DNA from: Lachnospiraceae bacterium
GTDB lineage: Bacteria > Bacillota > Clostridia > Lachnospirales > Lachnospiraceae
Direction of reading: 5' to 3'
Assembly (NCBI GenBank): GCA_024695225.1
Contig: JAILIO010000130.1
Span: 1-20,305, forward strand
DNA: 20,305 bases
Below are positions 1 through 6,809 of the stretch, in pieces. Within the stretch, counting starts at the first letter, position 1; each line of letters opens with the position of its first letter. A model generated the notes under the pieces. It worked only from the letters and a program-made list of their open reading frames with translations, made no database searches and was not told the DNA's origin. The position numbers were made by a program, and so were the translations under genes.

Positions 1-10
1 GCGGCGCGTA

Positions 11-46
11 CCGGATACATAATGCAGCGCCGGATCTATAATGCAG
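11..46. repeat. Tandem 17-base direct repeat at the end of truA
   Basis: Two 17-base copies, at 11-27 and 30-46, match at 15 of 17 positions with a 19-base period. On the minus strand each reads CTGCATTAT, two variable bases, then ATCCGG. The first copy in transcription order covers the truA stop codon; the second lies just after it. A related 15-base string (14 of 15 matches) lies in the S10 leader at 19373-19387. In the order known from Bacillus the next genes would be rplM-rpsI, so this may be the start of their leader, but the window ends here. Function unknown. Confidence 0.6.
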
Positions 47-785
47 GGAAATCCACAAATCTGTACCCGGTGAGTGTGAGCCCGCAGGCGGGAAGAGTGG
101 GTCCTGCCAGTTCCCTGTCCAGACCGTCCAAAATATCCCTAACCCGTTCGGCGTTATATTTTCCGTAACCCACATCCAGCAGGGTACCTGCAATGATCCT
201 CACCATGTTATAGAGAAAACCGTTTCCGGATACTATCAGCACAAGTTCCGGCCCCTCCTCTCTCACATCCAGGAGATGAATGGTCCGGACTGTGGTCTCC
301 GCCTGAGTGTGGGGGCTGCAGAAACTCTTAAAATCATGGGTCCCTTCAAGATATGCAGAGGCCGCCCCCATTGCTGCCACATCGATCTTTCTGTGAGTAT
401 AAAATGTGTAGAGACGCCTCACCGGCATGGGAAAATCAGCCCTGTATATCCTGTATTCGTATGTCTTTACACTCTCCCTCTTTCTGGGATGAAAATCAGG
501 GGGCACCAGCCTGGAACTCCTGATCCTGATATCCTCGGGGAGCTTTGTATTTACGGCATAAGCTATCTTGCCGGCCTCCATCCTGGTGTCCACATCGAAC
601 ACAGCCACATTACAAAGGGCATGTACCCCCGCGTCGGTCCTGCTGCCTCCCGTGACCTGAATATCCTGTTCAAACACACTGCTGAGGGCTTTATTTATCT
701 CCCCCTCTATGGTGCTGACACCGGGCTGAGCCTGCCAGCCGTGATATGCCGTACCATCGTAAGCAGCCCTTAAAAGTATTCTCAT
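36..785 (-). CDS. truA: tRNA pseudouridine synthase A (TruA)
   Basis: Isomerises uridine to pseudouridine at positions 38-40 of the tRNA anticodon stem-loop, in the cytoplasm. The 249-residue product has the usual TruA length and the N-terminal pattern of an RxxxYDGTxYHGWQ-like stretch (residues 7-18). The catalytic motif GGSRTDAGVHA (residues 46-56) carries the nucleophile Asp51. The C-terminal half has the second family signature around GNGFLYNMVRIIAGT. The start is the ATG at 785, which forms an ATGA overlap with the ecfT stop; an upstream in-frame start at 809 would lie inside ecfT and add residues foreign to the family. There is only a weak GGGTGAT ribosome binding site, consistent with translational coupling to ecfT. 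Order ecfA1-ecfA2-ecfT-truA matches Bacillus subtilis. Confidence 0.96.
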   Translation of the reverse strand: MRILLRAAYDGTAYHGWQAQPGVSTIEGEINKALSSVFEQDIQVTGGSRTDAGVHALCNVAVFDVDTRMEAGKIAYAVNTKLPEDIRIRSSRLVPPDFHPRKRESVKTYEYRIYRADFPMPVRRLYTFYTHRKIDVAAMGAASAYLEGTHDFKSFCSPHTQAETTVRTIHLLDVREEGPELVLIVSGNGFLYNMVRIIAGTLLDVGYGKYNAERVRDILDGLDRELAGPTLPACGLTLTGYRFVDFPAL

Positions 786-1579
786 AATATCACCCGCGTC
801 AATATACATCCCAGGAGCAGGGCTGCATCAACTGCATAGGCCCTGTAATCCCGGGCGCAATAGGTAAGAGGACGCATCCTGGTCCTGTTGTCTCCACCTC
901 TGTAGCAACGAGCCTCCATAGCCACAGCCAGGTCGTTGGCTCTCCTGAAGGCCGATACAAAAAGGGGCACCAGCACCGGGATCATGGCTTTCGCCCTTTT
1001 TATCACGCTGCCCGTATCAAAGTCCGCGCACCTGGCCTTCTGGGCTTTAATTATTATATCCGCCTCTTCAGCCAATATGGGGATGAACCTTAAAGCTATG
1101 GATATCATCATGGATATCTCGTGGACAGGCACTTTTACCACCTTCAGGGGTTTCATAAGGCTCTCCAGCGCGTCAGCAAGGGCGCTGGGGGTGGTCGTGT
1201 ACGTCATAAGGGATGAGCCCATGATGAGGAACACAAGCCTCACAAGCATCTTTACCGTGACAATGATGCCCTCCCTGGTGATCTGCAGACTGTAAAATGA
1301 AAAAACCACTTCCCCGGGGGTCAGAAACAGATTGAACACCGCAGTGAAAACCATCAGCACAAGTATTCCGCTGAGCCCTTTGATAAGCCTTGCCACCGGG
1401 ACCTTTGAAAGAGCCACTGCCGATACCAGGAAAAGAGCGGTCACCGCATATCCCGGGACATTGTCAACAACAAAAAGGGAAATGATGAACACAAAGGTGG
1501 AAACGATCTTAACCCTTGGGTCCAGAGAATGGATCAGGGAGTCCCCGGGATAATATTGTCCAAGAACAACGCCCTTCAC
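782..1579 (-). CDS. ecfT: ECF transporter transmembrane component EcfT
   Basis: The membrane scaffold of an energy-coupling-factor importer, linking the two ATPases to an interchangeable substrate-binding S component. The 265-residue protein has several hydrophobic segments in its first 130 residues, a long amphipathic cytoplasmic part, and a last hydrophobic helix near 248-262. The two Ala-Arg-X coupling motifs that dock on the ATPases are visible as ARC at 182-184 and ARC at 223-225 (within EARCYRGG). The start codon is GTG at 1579, with GAGGAG six bases upstream and a 4-base GTGA overlap with the ecfA2 stop. No S component is encoded here, so this looks like a shared group II module and the substrate cannot be deduced. 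Confidence 0.93.
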   Translation of the reverse strand: MKGVVLGQYYPGDSLIHSLDPRVKIVSTFVFIISLFVVDNVPGYAVTALFLVSAVALSKVPVARLIKGLSGILVLMVFTAVFNLFLTPGEVVFSFYSLQITREGIIVTVKMLVRLVFLIMGSSLMTYTTTPSALADALESLMKPLKVVKVPVHEISMMISIALRFIPILAEEADIIIKAQKARCADFDTGSVIKRAKAMIPVLVPLFVSAFRRANDLAVAMEARCYRGGDNRTRMRPLTYCARDYRAYAVDAALLLGCILTRVIL

Positions 1580-2430
1580 GGATGTCTCCTCTTAAAAGCG
1601 GCCATTATCTCCGCTCCGGCCTCCGGGATCGTGATGATATTGTTTCTCACATCCACTCCCCTGTCCTTTAATTTTCTCATGATATATGTGACAGCAGGGG
1701 CTGACAATCCCATCTTCTCCAGCTCTTCCACATGGGAAAACACTACCACCGGACTTTCGTCGTATTTAAGCCTCCCGTGATCCATGACCAGGATACGGTC
1801 CGCGTATTCCGCCACATCCTCCATGCAGTGAGATACCAGTATGATGGAAATGTTGCGGTCCCTTTTCAGTTCATCCGTGAGATCCAGTATCTCGTTCTTC
1901 CCCGCAGGGTCCAGTCCTGCAGTGGGTTCATCCAGCACCAGTATATCGGGTTTCATGGCCAATATCCCTGCTATGGCCACTCTTCTCTTCTGTCCACCCG
2001 ACAGTTCAAAGGGAGATACATAAAAACATTCATCCGGAAGGCCCACGGATCTTAAGGCTTCGTAAGCCCTGAGCTCACATTCTTTTTGAGACAGGCCGAT
2101 ATTTTGAGGGCCATAACACACATCCTTGAAAACCGTCTCTTCAAACAGCTGGTGTTCCGGGTACTGAAAGACCATTCCCACGCGGCTTCTCAGTTTTTTC
2201 AGATCATATCCCTTCTGTCCTATGTCCTCTCCCTCAAACAGTATCCTGCCCTCAGTAGGTTTGAGCAATCCTATCAAGAGTTGAAGGAGAGTGGATTTTC
2301 CGGAACCGGTGTGTCCGATGAGCCCGATAAATTCACCGGGTTCCACGCTGAAACTGACTCCCTCAAGAGCCCTGGTACCAACGCCTGCGCCGTTGTCGTA
2401 TGTAAAACTCACATTCTCAAGTTCCAGCAT
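1576..2430 (-). CDS. ecfA2: ECF transporter ATP-binding protein EcfA2
   Basis: The second ATPase of the ECF module, 284 residues, forming a heterodimer with EcfA1 on the cytoplasmic face of EcfT. Visible motifs: Walker A GHTGSGKST (39-47), Q-loop Gln89 in FQYPEHQ, ABC signature LSGGQ (143-147), Walker B with catalytic Glu168 (LVLDEPTAGLDP), and H-loop His201. The C-terminal extension past about residue 220 is typical of EcfA proteins. ATG at 2430 lies inside the end of ecfA1 (14-base overlap) with AAAGGA five bases upstream. It ends in a GTGA overlap with ecfT. EcfA1 and EcfA2 were assigned by position and by comparison with the Bacillus order; the two are paralogues. Confidence 0.94.
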   Translation of the reverse strand: MLELENVSFTYDNGAGVGTRALEGVSFSVEPGEFIGLIGHTGSGKSTLLQLLIGLLKPTEGRILFEGEDIGQKGYDLKKLRSRVGMVFQYPEHQLFEETVFKDVCYGPQNIGLSQKECELRAYEALRSVGLPDECFYVSPFELSGGQKRRVAIAGILAMKPDILVLDEPTAGLDPAGKNEILDLTDELKRDRNISIILVSHCMEDVAEYADRILVMDHGRLKYDESPVVVFSHVEELEKMGLSAPAVTYIMRKLKDRGVDVRNNIITIPEAGAEIMAAFKRRHP

Positions 2431-3283
2431 TGTATTCCTTTGCTATGGCATCCGCCAGGCCGTCCTCCGTCAGTATATCGGCAGGGATATGGAGCCCCGA
2501 ATCCCTGAGAAACTTTGACAGCCTGACAACCGGCGGCACCGTGAGCCTCAGTTTTTCAAGGTCCTCCACCCGGGAGTACACTTCCCGAGGGGTGCCGGAA
2601 AATGCCACCTTCCCACCGTCCATCACATATATCCTGTCCGCATATATGGTCTCTTCCATGTAGTGGGTGATCAGTATCACGGTGATATTCTCAACATAAT
2701 TAAGCGCTCTGACAGCCCTGATAACATCGTTTCTCCCCAGGGGATCCAGCATGGCGGTAGGCTCGTCCAAAACTATACAGGAAGAATGCATGGCCAGCAC
2801 CCCTGCTATGGAGACTCTTTGCTTTTGCCCTCCCGACAGGTTGTTGGGCGAACTGTTCCTGAACTCATAAATGCCTGCGGCTTTAAGGCTTTCCTCTACC
2901 CTGCCGGGCAGTTCTTCCGCAGGAACGCCGAGATTTTCCGGACCGAATGCAACATCCTCGTCAACCACTTGTCCGATTATCTGGTTGTCGGGATTCTGAA
3001 ACACCATTCCCGCAGTCCTTCTGATCTCCCAGATCTTCCCTTCATCCCGGGTATCCATCCCATTTATCCAGACTGTTCCTTCTGTGGGTTTAAGCAAAGC
3101 GTTCAAGTGTCTCGCCAAAGTGGATTTTCCGGAGCCGTTTGCCCCCAGCACAGCCACAAACTCTCCGGGTTCTATACTGATATCCACTCCGTCGATGGCC
3201 CGGGCAATGCTTTCCACTTCACCGTTCTCATTTCGCCTTATATAATCAAATCCAAGATTTTTTGTCTTTATTATCTCTTTCAT
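2417..3283 (-). CDS. ecfA1: ECF transporter ATP-binding protein EcfA1
   Basis: The first ATPase of the ECF importer, 288 residues. Motifs seen: Walker A GANGSGKST (47-55), Q-loop Gln96 in FQNPDNQ, signature LSGGQ (149-153), Walker B CIVLDEPTAMLDP with Glu174, and H-loop His207. I chose the ATG at 3283 (MKEIIKTKNLGFDY). A TTG two codons upstream is also open. Neither start has a recognisable Shine-Dalgarno sequence: the region just upstream is the 3' arm of a 10-base-pair GC hairpin (3294-3317). This contrasts with nearly every other gene here and raises the question of how the module is translated. It could be fed by read-through from rplQ or by a weak promoter overlapping the hairpin. Confidence 0.93.
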   Translation of the reverse strand: MKEIIKTKNLGFDYIRRNENGEVESIARAIDGVDISIEPGEFVAVLGANGSGKSTLARHLNALLKPTEGTVWINGMDTRDEGKIWEIRRTAGMVFQNPDNQIIGQVVDEDVAFGPENLGVPAEELPGRVEESLKAAGIYEFRNSSPNNLSGGQKQRVSIAGVLAMHSSCIVLDEPTAMLDPLGRNDVIRAVRALNYVENITVILITHYMEETIYADRIYVMDGGKVAFSGTPREVYSRVEDLEKLRLTVPPVVRLSKFLRDSGLHIPADILTEDGLADAIAKEYNAGT

Positions 3284-3286
3284 ATT

Positions 3287-3317
3287 CAAACAACGGCCCG
3301 GGGAATGCCCCGGGCCG
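3287..3317 (-). terminator. Terminator-like GC hairpin after rplQ
   Basis: A perfect 10-base-pair stem, CGGCCCGGGG / CCCCGGGCCG (3294-3303 with 3308-3317), with a four-base loop. On the minus strand it is followed by TTGTTTG, a poor U-tract. It lies between the rplQ stop (3355) and the ecfA1 ATG (3283), so it may end or attenuate the ribosomal transcript. The weak T-run means termination may be partial. It also occupies the place of the ecfA1 ribosome binding site. Confidence 0.65.
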
Positions 3318-3354
3318 CTATATTTGGTCTCGTTTCTCTGTCAGATGCCACCCA

Positions 3355-3960
3355 TCAGACAAGTTCCAGAACGACCTCCATGGCCGCGTCACCCTTTCTG
3401 GGGCCAATCTTTATTATGCGGGTATAACCACCATTTCTGTCGGCATACTTGGGTCCGTACTCGTCGAACAGCTTGTCTGCCAGATTCACCTTCTTGGTGG
3501 CCTTCTTGGCGCCTGCGCCCTCACCCTTCTCTGTCACGGGATAAAGAATACTTTCGATCTTTCTCCTGGCGTTCATCTTGGAAGGCATGTCTTTCTTGAT
3601 CTCTTTCTCCACCGTATCATACACGGTGACGTTCTTTCCGTTCTCGATCTTCAAAAGCTTGCCATCCTTGTCCCTGACAGTCTCGGAAAGCACCTTTGTG
3701 TGATCATCTCTGTCAACTATCTGGCGGACTCTCTTGCCATCCTTGTCACGGCGGGGTTCTTTTGCTTCCACCTTGACAGTTTCGAAATTGTCTTTTTCCT
3801 TGGCAGCCAGTGCTATAAGCGAATCAACTACCTTTATAACTTCCTTTGCTCTCGCCTCAGTTGTGATTATACGGCCTCTGTAAATAAGAGCAGTGGCCTG
3901 GGAACGTATCAGTTCCTTTCTGTGGGCGGAACCTTTTCCTAATTTTCTATACTGTGCCAT
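3355..3960 (-). CDS. rplQ: Large-subunit ribosomal protein bL17, enlarged form
   Basis: Protein L17 of the 50S subunit, near the exit side. The N-terminal signature (YRKLGKGSAHRKELIRS, residues 4-20, then TTEARAKE) and the C-terminal GGYTRIIKIGPRKGDAAMEVVLEL (from about 177) are clear. The length is 201 residues against about 112-130 for most bacterial L17. The excess is mainly a highly charged insert from about residue 53 to 128, between the two halves of the conserved core. The insert holds two copies of RDKDGK (71-76 and 96-101), 25 residues apart, suggesting internal duplication. There is no frameshift and the frame is continuous. ATG at 3960 has AGGAG upstream. It is the last gene of the alpha operon. 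Confidence 0.96.
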   Translation of the reverse strand: MAQYRKLGKGSAHRKELIRSQATALIYRGRIITTEARAKEVIKVVDSLIALAAKEKDNFETVKVEAKEPRRDKDGKRVRQIVDRDDHTKVLSETVRDKDGKLLKIENGKNVTVYDTVEKEIKKDMPSKMNARRKIESILYPVTEKGEGAGAKKATKKVNLADKLFDEYGPKYADRNGGYTRIIKIGPRKGDAAMEVVLELV

Positions 3961-3985
3961 TTTCTTATCTCCTCCGGGCTAGGGT

Positions 3986-4978
3986 TCAATCTTCCTCGCC
4001 GTCATTCATATCCTCGGGACTCTCTAAGCTCGGGCGAAGAGAAAGCCCCATGTTTTCAAGCTTGGCAATGACCTCGTCAAGTGACTTCTGGCCGAGATTC
4101 CTGACCTTCATCATATCGTCACGGGTCTTGTCACAGAGCTGACCTACGGTATTGATACCGGCTCTCTTGAGACAGTTGAAGGAACGAACCGAAAGATCCA
4201 GTTCATCTATGCTGATCTCAGGAACATCGTCCTGCTTGTCAGAACTTCCTCCGATAACCGTCGCGTCAACCCCCTTCGCGCTGTCAGAAAGGTTGATAAA
4301 GAGCGAAAGATGCTCTGAAAGAACCCTGGCTGAAAGGCTCAGGGCCTCTGACGGTGAGATCGTTCCATTGGTGGTCACATCCAGCGTCAGCTTATCGTAA
4401 TCCGTCTGCTGTCCCACACGGGTATTCTCGATGGTGACATTCATCCTGTCCACGGGTGTGTAGATGGAATCAACTGCAATAACACCGATAGACTGATTGT
4501 CGGTCTTGTTGTTGTCAGCGCTCACATATCCTCTGCCATTGGTAATGGTGAGTTCCATGTACAGCTTTGCATCTTTTCCCGACAATGTGGCGATCACCTG
4601 ATCAGGGTTCATTATCTCTATATCCTGATCCACCTGGATATCAGATGCGTGGATGACGCCTTCATGCTCAAATTCGATATATGCGGTCTTAGGCTCATCG
4701 TCCTCACTGTTATTCCTGATCGCGATGTTCTTCACATTCATCACTATCTCTGTGACATCTTCCTTAACGCCTTCGATAGTGCTGAACTCATGCAGGACGC
4801 CTTCGATCTTTATCTGGCTCACGGCTGTGCCGGGCAGAGATGAAAGCATGATGCGCCTGAGAGAATTTCCGAGGGTAATACCGTATCCCCTCTGAAGAGG
4901 CTCGACCACAAATCTTGCGTATCTGCCATCCTCCGAGGACTCTTCCAACTTTATGACAGGTCTTACAAAATCATGCAC
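3986..4978 (-). CDS. rpoA: RNA polymerase alpha subunit
   Basis: Dimerises to nucleate assembly of RNA polymerase and contacts upstream promoter elements and activators. The 330-residue protein has the N-terminal assembly domain (about 1-230, with GYGITLGNSLRRIMLSS at 31-47), an acidic linker and a C-terminal domain (about 255-315). The DNA-contacting residues fall at the Escherichia coli numbers: Arg265, Asn268, Asn294, Gly296, Lys298 and Ser299. The start codon is GTG at 4978, with AGGAGG seven bases upstream; no suitable ATG is nearby and the family N-terminus begins here. It sits between rpsD and rplQ as is usual for the alpha operon. Confidence 0.98.
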   Translation of the reverse strand: MHDFVRPVIKLEESSEDGRYARFVVEPLQRGYGITLGNSLRRIMLSSLPGTAVSQIKIEGVLHEFSTIEGVKEDVTEIVMNVKNIAIRNNSEDDEPKTAYIEFEHEGVIHASDIQVDQDIEIMNPDQVIATLSGKDAKLYMELTITNGRGYVSADNNKTDNQSIGVIAVDSIYTPVDRMNVTIENTRVGQQTDYDKLTLDVTTNGTISPSEALSLSARVLSEHLSLFINLSDSAKGVDATVIGGSSDKQDDVPEISIDELDLSVRSFNCLKRAGINTVGQLCDKTRDDMMKVRNLGQKSLDEVIAKLENMGLSLRPSLESPEDMNDGEED

Positions 4979-5008
4979 TGTGCACCCTCCTCTTAATCAG
5001 TTTACGGA

Positions 5009-5602
5009 TCACTTGGAATAAAGCTCGACTATAAGCATCTCATCTACAGGCACATCTATCTGGTCCCTGGTGGGAAGAGTAACAACTGTGCCTTTGAAAT
5101 TCTCTTTGTCGCAGCTGAGCCATTCCGGCACGAATCTGCCGTCTGTGATTTCAAGGACTTCCTTGTATCTGGAAAGGCTCTTTGCCTTCTCGGTCAGTTC
5201 CACCGTATCACCGGCTTTGACCCTGTAAGAAGGGATATTAACGGTCTTACCGTTCACCAGCACATGTCTGTGGCCTACCACCTGTCTGGCTTCTCTTCTG
5301 GTCCTGGCAAATCCAAGTCTGAAGATAACGCTGTCGAGTCTGCTCTCCAGCATGATCATAAGGTTTTCACCGGTCATGCCCTTCATGCGGACCGCTCTCT
5401 CATAGTAGTTCCTGAAAGGCTTTTCAAGAACTCCATAGATGAACTTTGCCTTCTGTTTCTCCCTCATCTGCATTCCATACTCGGACATTTTCCTGTTGGA
5501 ACGCATGGAGGAGCGCTTTGATTTCTTGTCGTACCCAAGGAAAGTGGGATCCAGATCCAGGGATCTGCACCTTTTGAGTACCGGTGTCTTGTCTACTGCC
5601 AT
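5009..5602 (-). CDS. rpsD: Small-subunit ribosomal protein uS4
   Basis: Primary 16S rRNA-binding protein that starts assembly of the 30S body. The 197-residue product has the N-terminal domain and a clear S4 RNA-binding domain at about 87-150 (SRLDSVIFRLGFARTRREAR then HVLVNGKTVNIPSYRV). Only one cysteine (Cys12) remains in the N-terminal region, so this is the zinc-free form. ATG at 5602 has AAAGGATG upstream. S4 is an autogenous regulator in both E. coli (alpha mRNA) and B. subtilis (own leader). Here rpsD lies inside the alpha operon, and the spacer in front of it can form alternative pairings (see the entry at 5621-5678). Confidence 0.98.
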   Translation of the reverse strand: MAVDKTPVLKRCRSLDLDPTFLGYDKKSKRSSMRSNRKMSEYGMQMREKQKAKFIYGVLEKPFRNYYERAVRMKGMTGENLMIMLESRLDSVIFRLGFARTRREARQVVGHRHVLVNGKTVNIPSYRVKAGDTVELTEKAKSLSRYKEVLEITDGRFVPEWLSCDKENFKGTVVTLPTRDQIDVPVDEMLIVELYSK

Positions 5603-5620
5603 TGTCTCATCCTTTCTTTA

Positions 5621-5678
5621 ACTGTTGTTTACGGCAAAAGCCTTCATCCAACAAGCCCTCTGAAACAGTCTGCCTGTT
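5621..5678 (-). promoter_or_regulatory. Alternative pairings in the rpsK-rpsD spacer
   Basis: In minus-strand order the spacer holds AACAG (5674-5678), then ACTGTT (5664-5669), then AACAGT (5621-5626). The middle element can pair with either flank: locally as a hairpin that overlaps the end of rpsK, or over a longer distance with the segment directly before the rpsD ribosome binding site. Such competing pairings fit translational control of rpsD, but the stems are short and could be chance. Confidence 0.3.
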
Positions 5679-6078
5679 ATACGCGACGTCTCTTGGGCGG
5701 CCTGCACCCGTTGTGAGGAACGGGTGTAACATCCGTGATACTGGTGACCTGAAGTCCGTTTGTCTGAAGGGCGCGGATAGCAGCCTCTCTTCCTGAACCG
5801 GGTCCCTTTACATACACATCCACATATTTAAGTCCGTGGATAAGAGCTGCCTTGACAGCGGTCTCCGATGCCATCTGTGCGGCATAGGGTGTAGACTTCC
5901 TGGATCCCTTGAATCCAAGCCCGCCTGCACTTGCCCATGAAAGAGCGTTGCCCTGGCTGTCTGTAAGTGTGACTATGGTATTGTTGAAGGAGCTCTGGAT
6001 ATGTGCCTGTCCCCTCTCAACATTCTTTTTTACACGTCTTCTTGCGTTACGCTTTGACGCTGATGCCTGCTTTGGCAT
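5677..6078 (-). CDS. rpsK: Small-subunit ribosomal protein uS11
   Basis: Platform protein of the 30S subunit that helps shape the mRNA exit region. The 133-residue length is normal. Family landmarks: a basic N-terminus, then NVERGQAHIQSSFNNTIVTLTD (split here across residues 19-40), GFKGSRKSTPYAAQ, VKGPGSGREAAIRAL, and the C-terminal DVTPVPHNGCRPPKRRRV. ATG at 6078 is preceded by a purine-rich GGAAGGAAG site. It lies 29 bases after rpsM in the alpha operon. Confidence 0.98.
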   Translation of the reverse strand: MPKQASASKRNARRRVKKNVERGQAHIQSSFNNTIVTLTDSQGNALSWASAGGLGFKGSRKSTPYAAQMASETAVKAALIHGLKYVDVYVKGPGSGREAAIRALQTNGLQVTSITDVTPVPHNGCRPPKRRRV

Positions 6079-6107
6079 ATGCTTCCTTCCTTTCCTCTAT
6101 ATAGAGA

Positions 6108-6476
6108 TCACTTCTTCTTGTTGGCTATTGTCTTCCTGGGTCCCTTTCTGGTCCTGGCGTTGGTCTTTGTCTTCTGGCCACGGACGGGAAGTCCCTTACG
6201 ATGGCGGATACCTCTGTAGCATCCTATCTCCTCGAGACGCTTGATGTTCATCATGGTATCCCTGCGGAGATCGCCCTCCACCATATAATCGCTGTCGATG
6301 ATCTCTGCGATCTTTCTGACCTCATCATCGGTCAGGTCCCTGACTCTTGTGTCCGGTGATACGGACGCTGCTTCAAGGATCTTGTTTGAGCTTGTCCTGC
6401 CGATCCCATAGATATAGGTGAGTCCTATCTCGATCCTCTTATCTCTCGGCAGATCTATTCCGGCTATACGCGCCAT
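6108..6476 (-). CDS. rpsM: Small-subunit ribosomal protein uS13
   Basis: Head protein of the 30S subunit that contacts L5 and the P-site tRNA. It has 122 residues, starting MARIAGIDLPRDKRIEIGLTYIYGIG (residues 1-26, in pieces), with a helix-two-turns-helix core, the RGIRHRKGLPVRGQKT stretch and a lysine-rich tail. ATG at 6476 has AGGAGG seven bases upstream. In E. coli this is the start site that S4 represses; here a 122-base structured spacer precedes it. Confidence 0.98.
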   Translation of the reverse strand: MARIAGIDLPRDKRIEIGLTYIYGIGRTSSNKILEAASVSPDTRVRDLTDDEVRKIAEIIDSDYMVEGDLRRDTMMNIKRLEEIGCYRGIRHRKGLPVRGQKTKTNARTRKGPRKTIANKKK

Positions 6477-6598
6477 TATTTTCCTCCTGATACTGCTGCA
6501 CCCTGATAGGGAGCGTTGACTGTGCTCCGGCGGGGTTTTTCATCCCCGCTTTCCTTCGCTGCGTAGATCCGAAGGTATCAAGGACAATCCTATGCGGA
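6477..6598 (-). promoter_or_regulatory. Structured rpmJ-rpsM spacer (candidate ribosomal protein leader)
   Basis: This 122-base spacer is unusually long for the cluster and carries consecutive perfect stems: CCTTCG / CGAAGG (6553-6575, 11-base loop), GCGGGG / CCCCGC (6530-6549, 8-base loop), and GGAGC / GCTCC (6510-6528, 9-base loop). A fourth, CCCT / AGGG (6501-6511), overlaps the third and excludes it. No T-tract follows, so it is not a terminator. S4 represses rpsM translation through a pseudoknot here in E. coli; a similar role is inference from position, and I did not recognise the E. coli fold. Confidence 0.5.
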
Positions 6599-6712
6599 TC
6601 AACCCTGTACCTGTTTATGTTTCGGATTCTCGCAGATGATCCTGATCTTGCCTTTTCTGCGAATGACCTTGCATTTTTCGCACATAGGCTTTACGGATGA
6701 TCTGACTTTCAT
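6599..6712 (-). CDS. rpmJ: Large-subunit ribosomal protein bL36
   Basis: Smallest 50S protein, 37 residues. Read directly from the minus strand: it starts MKVRSSVKPMCEKCKVIRRK and ends in a KHKQVQG tail. The zinc ligands of the C-plus form are present: Cys11, Cys14, Cys27 and His32. The usual Pro5 is Ser5 here. ATG at 6712 has AAAGGAGG six bases upstream. It is the first gene after the alpha-operon promoter and precedes rpsM, the standard Bacillota order infA-rpmJ-rpsM-rpsK. Confidence 0.97.
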   Translation of the reverse strand: MKVRSSVKPMCEKCKVIRRKGKIRIICENPKHKQVQG

Positions 6713-6740
6713 CTTACTCCTCCTTTCAAAATTGATCCGC

Positions 6741-6803
6741 GCGGAATGAATTTTCCGCTGATCTCACACCACGAGAGCGCACTTCAACTCTCAAAAACGT
6801 GCG
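6741..6803 (-). promoter_or_regulatory. Structured 5' leader of rpmJ
   Basis: The first bases after the predicted transcription start can form interlocked stems: CGCAC (6799-6803) with GTGCG (6778-6782), and GAGAG (6788-6792) with CTCTC (6773-6777). The order 1-2-1'-2' means the stems either compete or form a pseudoknot; the absence of linker bases between 6777 and 6778 makes competition easier to accept. Downstream is a perfect GCGGAA / TTCCGC hairpin (6741-6758). A regulatory role for an alpha-operon protein is inference. Confidence 0.45.
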
Positions 6804-6809
6804 GGAATT

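Noticed and set aside
1..35. Possible terminator at the left edge (GGCGC / GCGCC)
   Set aside because: The stem is only five base pairs with a 19-base loop, and the following sequence is outside the window.
2663..3427. Plus-strand open frame of 254 codons opposite ecfA1
   Set aside because: It lies antisense to an ABC ATPase with complete motifs, has no family features, and its composition follows the opposite strand.
3262..3942. Plus-strand open frame of 226 codons opposite rplQ
   Set aside because: Antisense to L17, no recognisable domain and no promoter.
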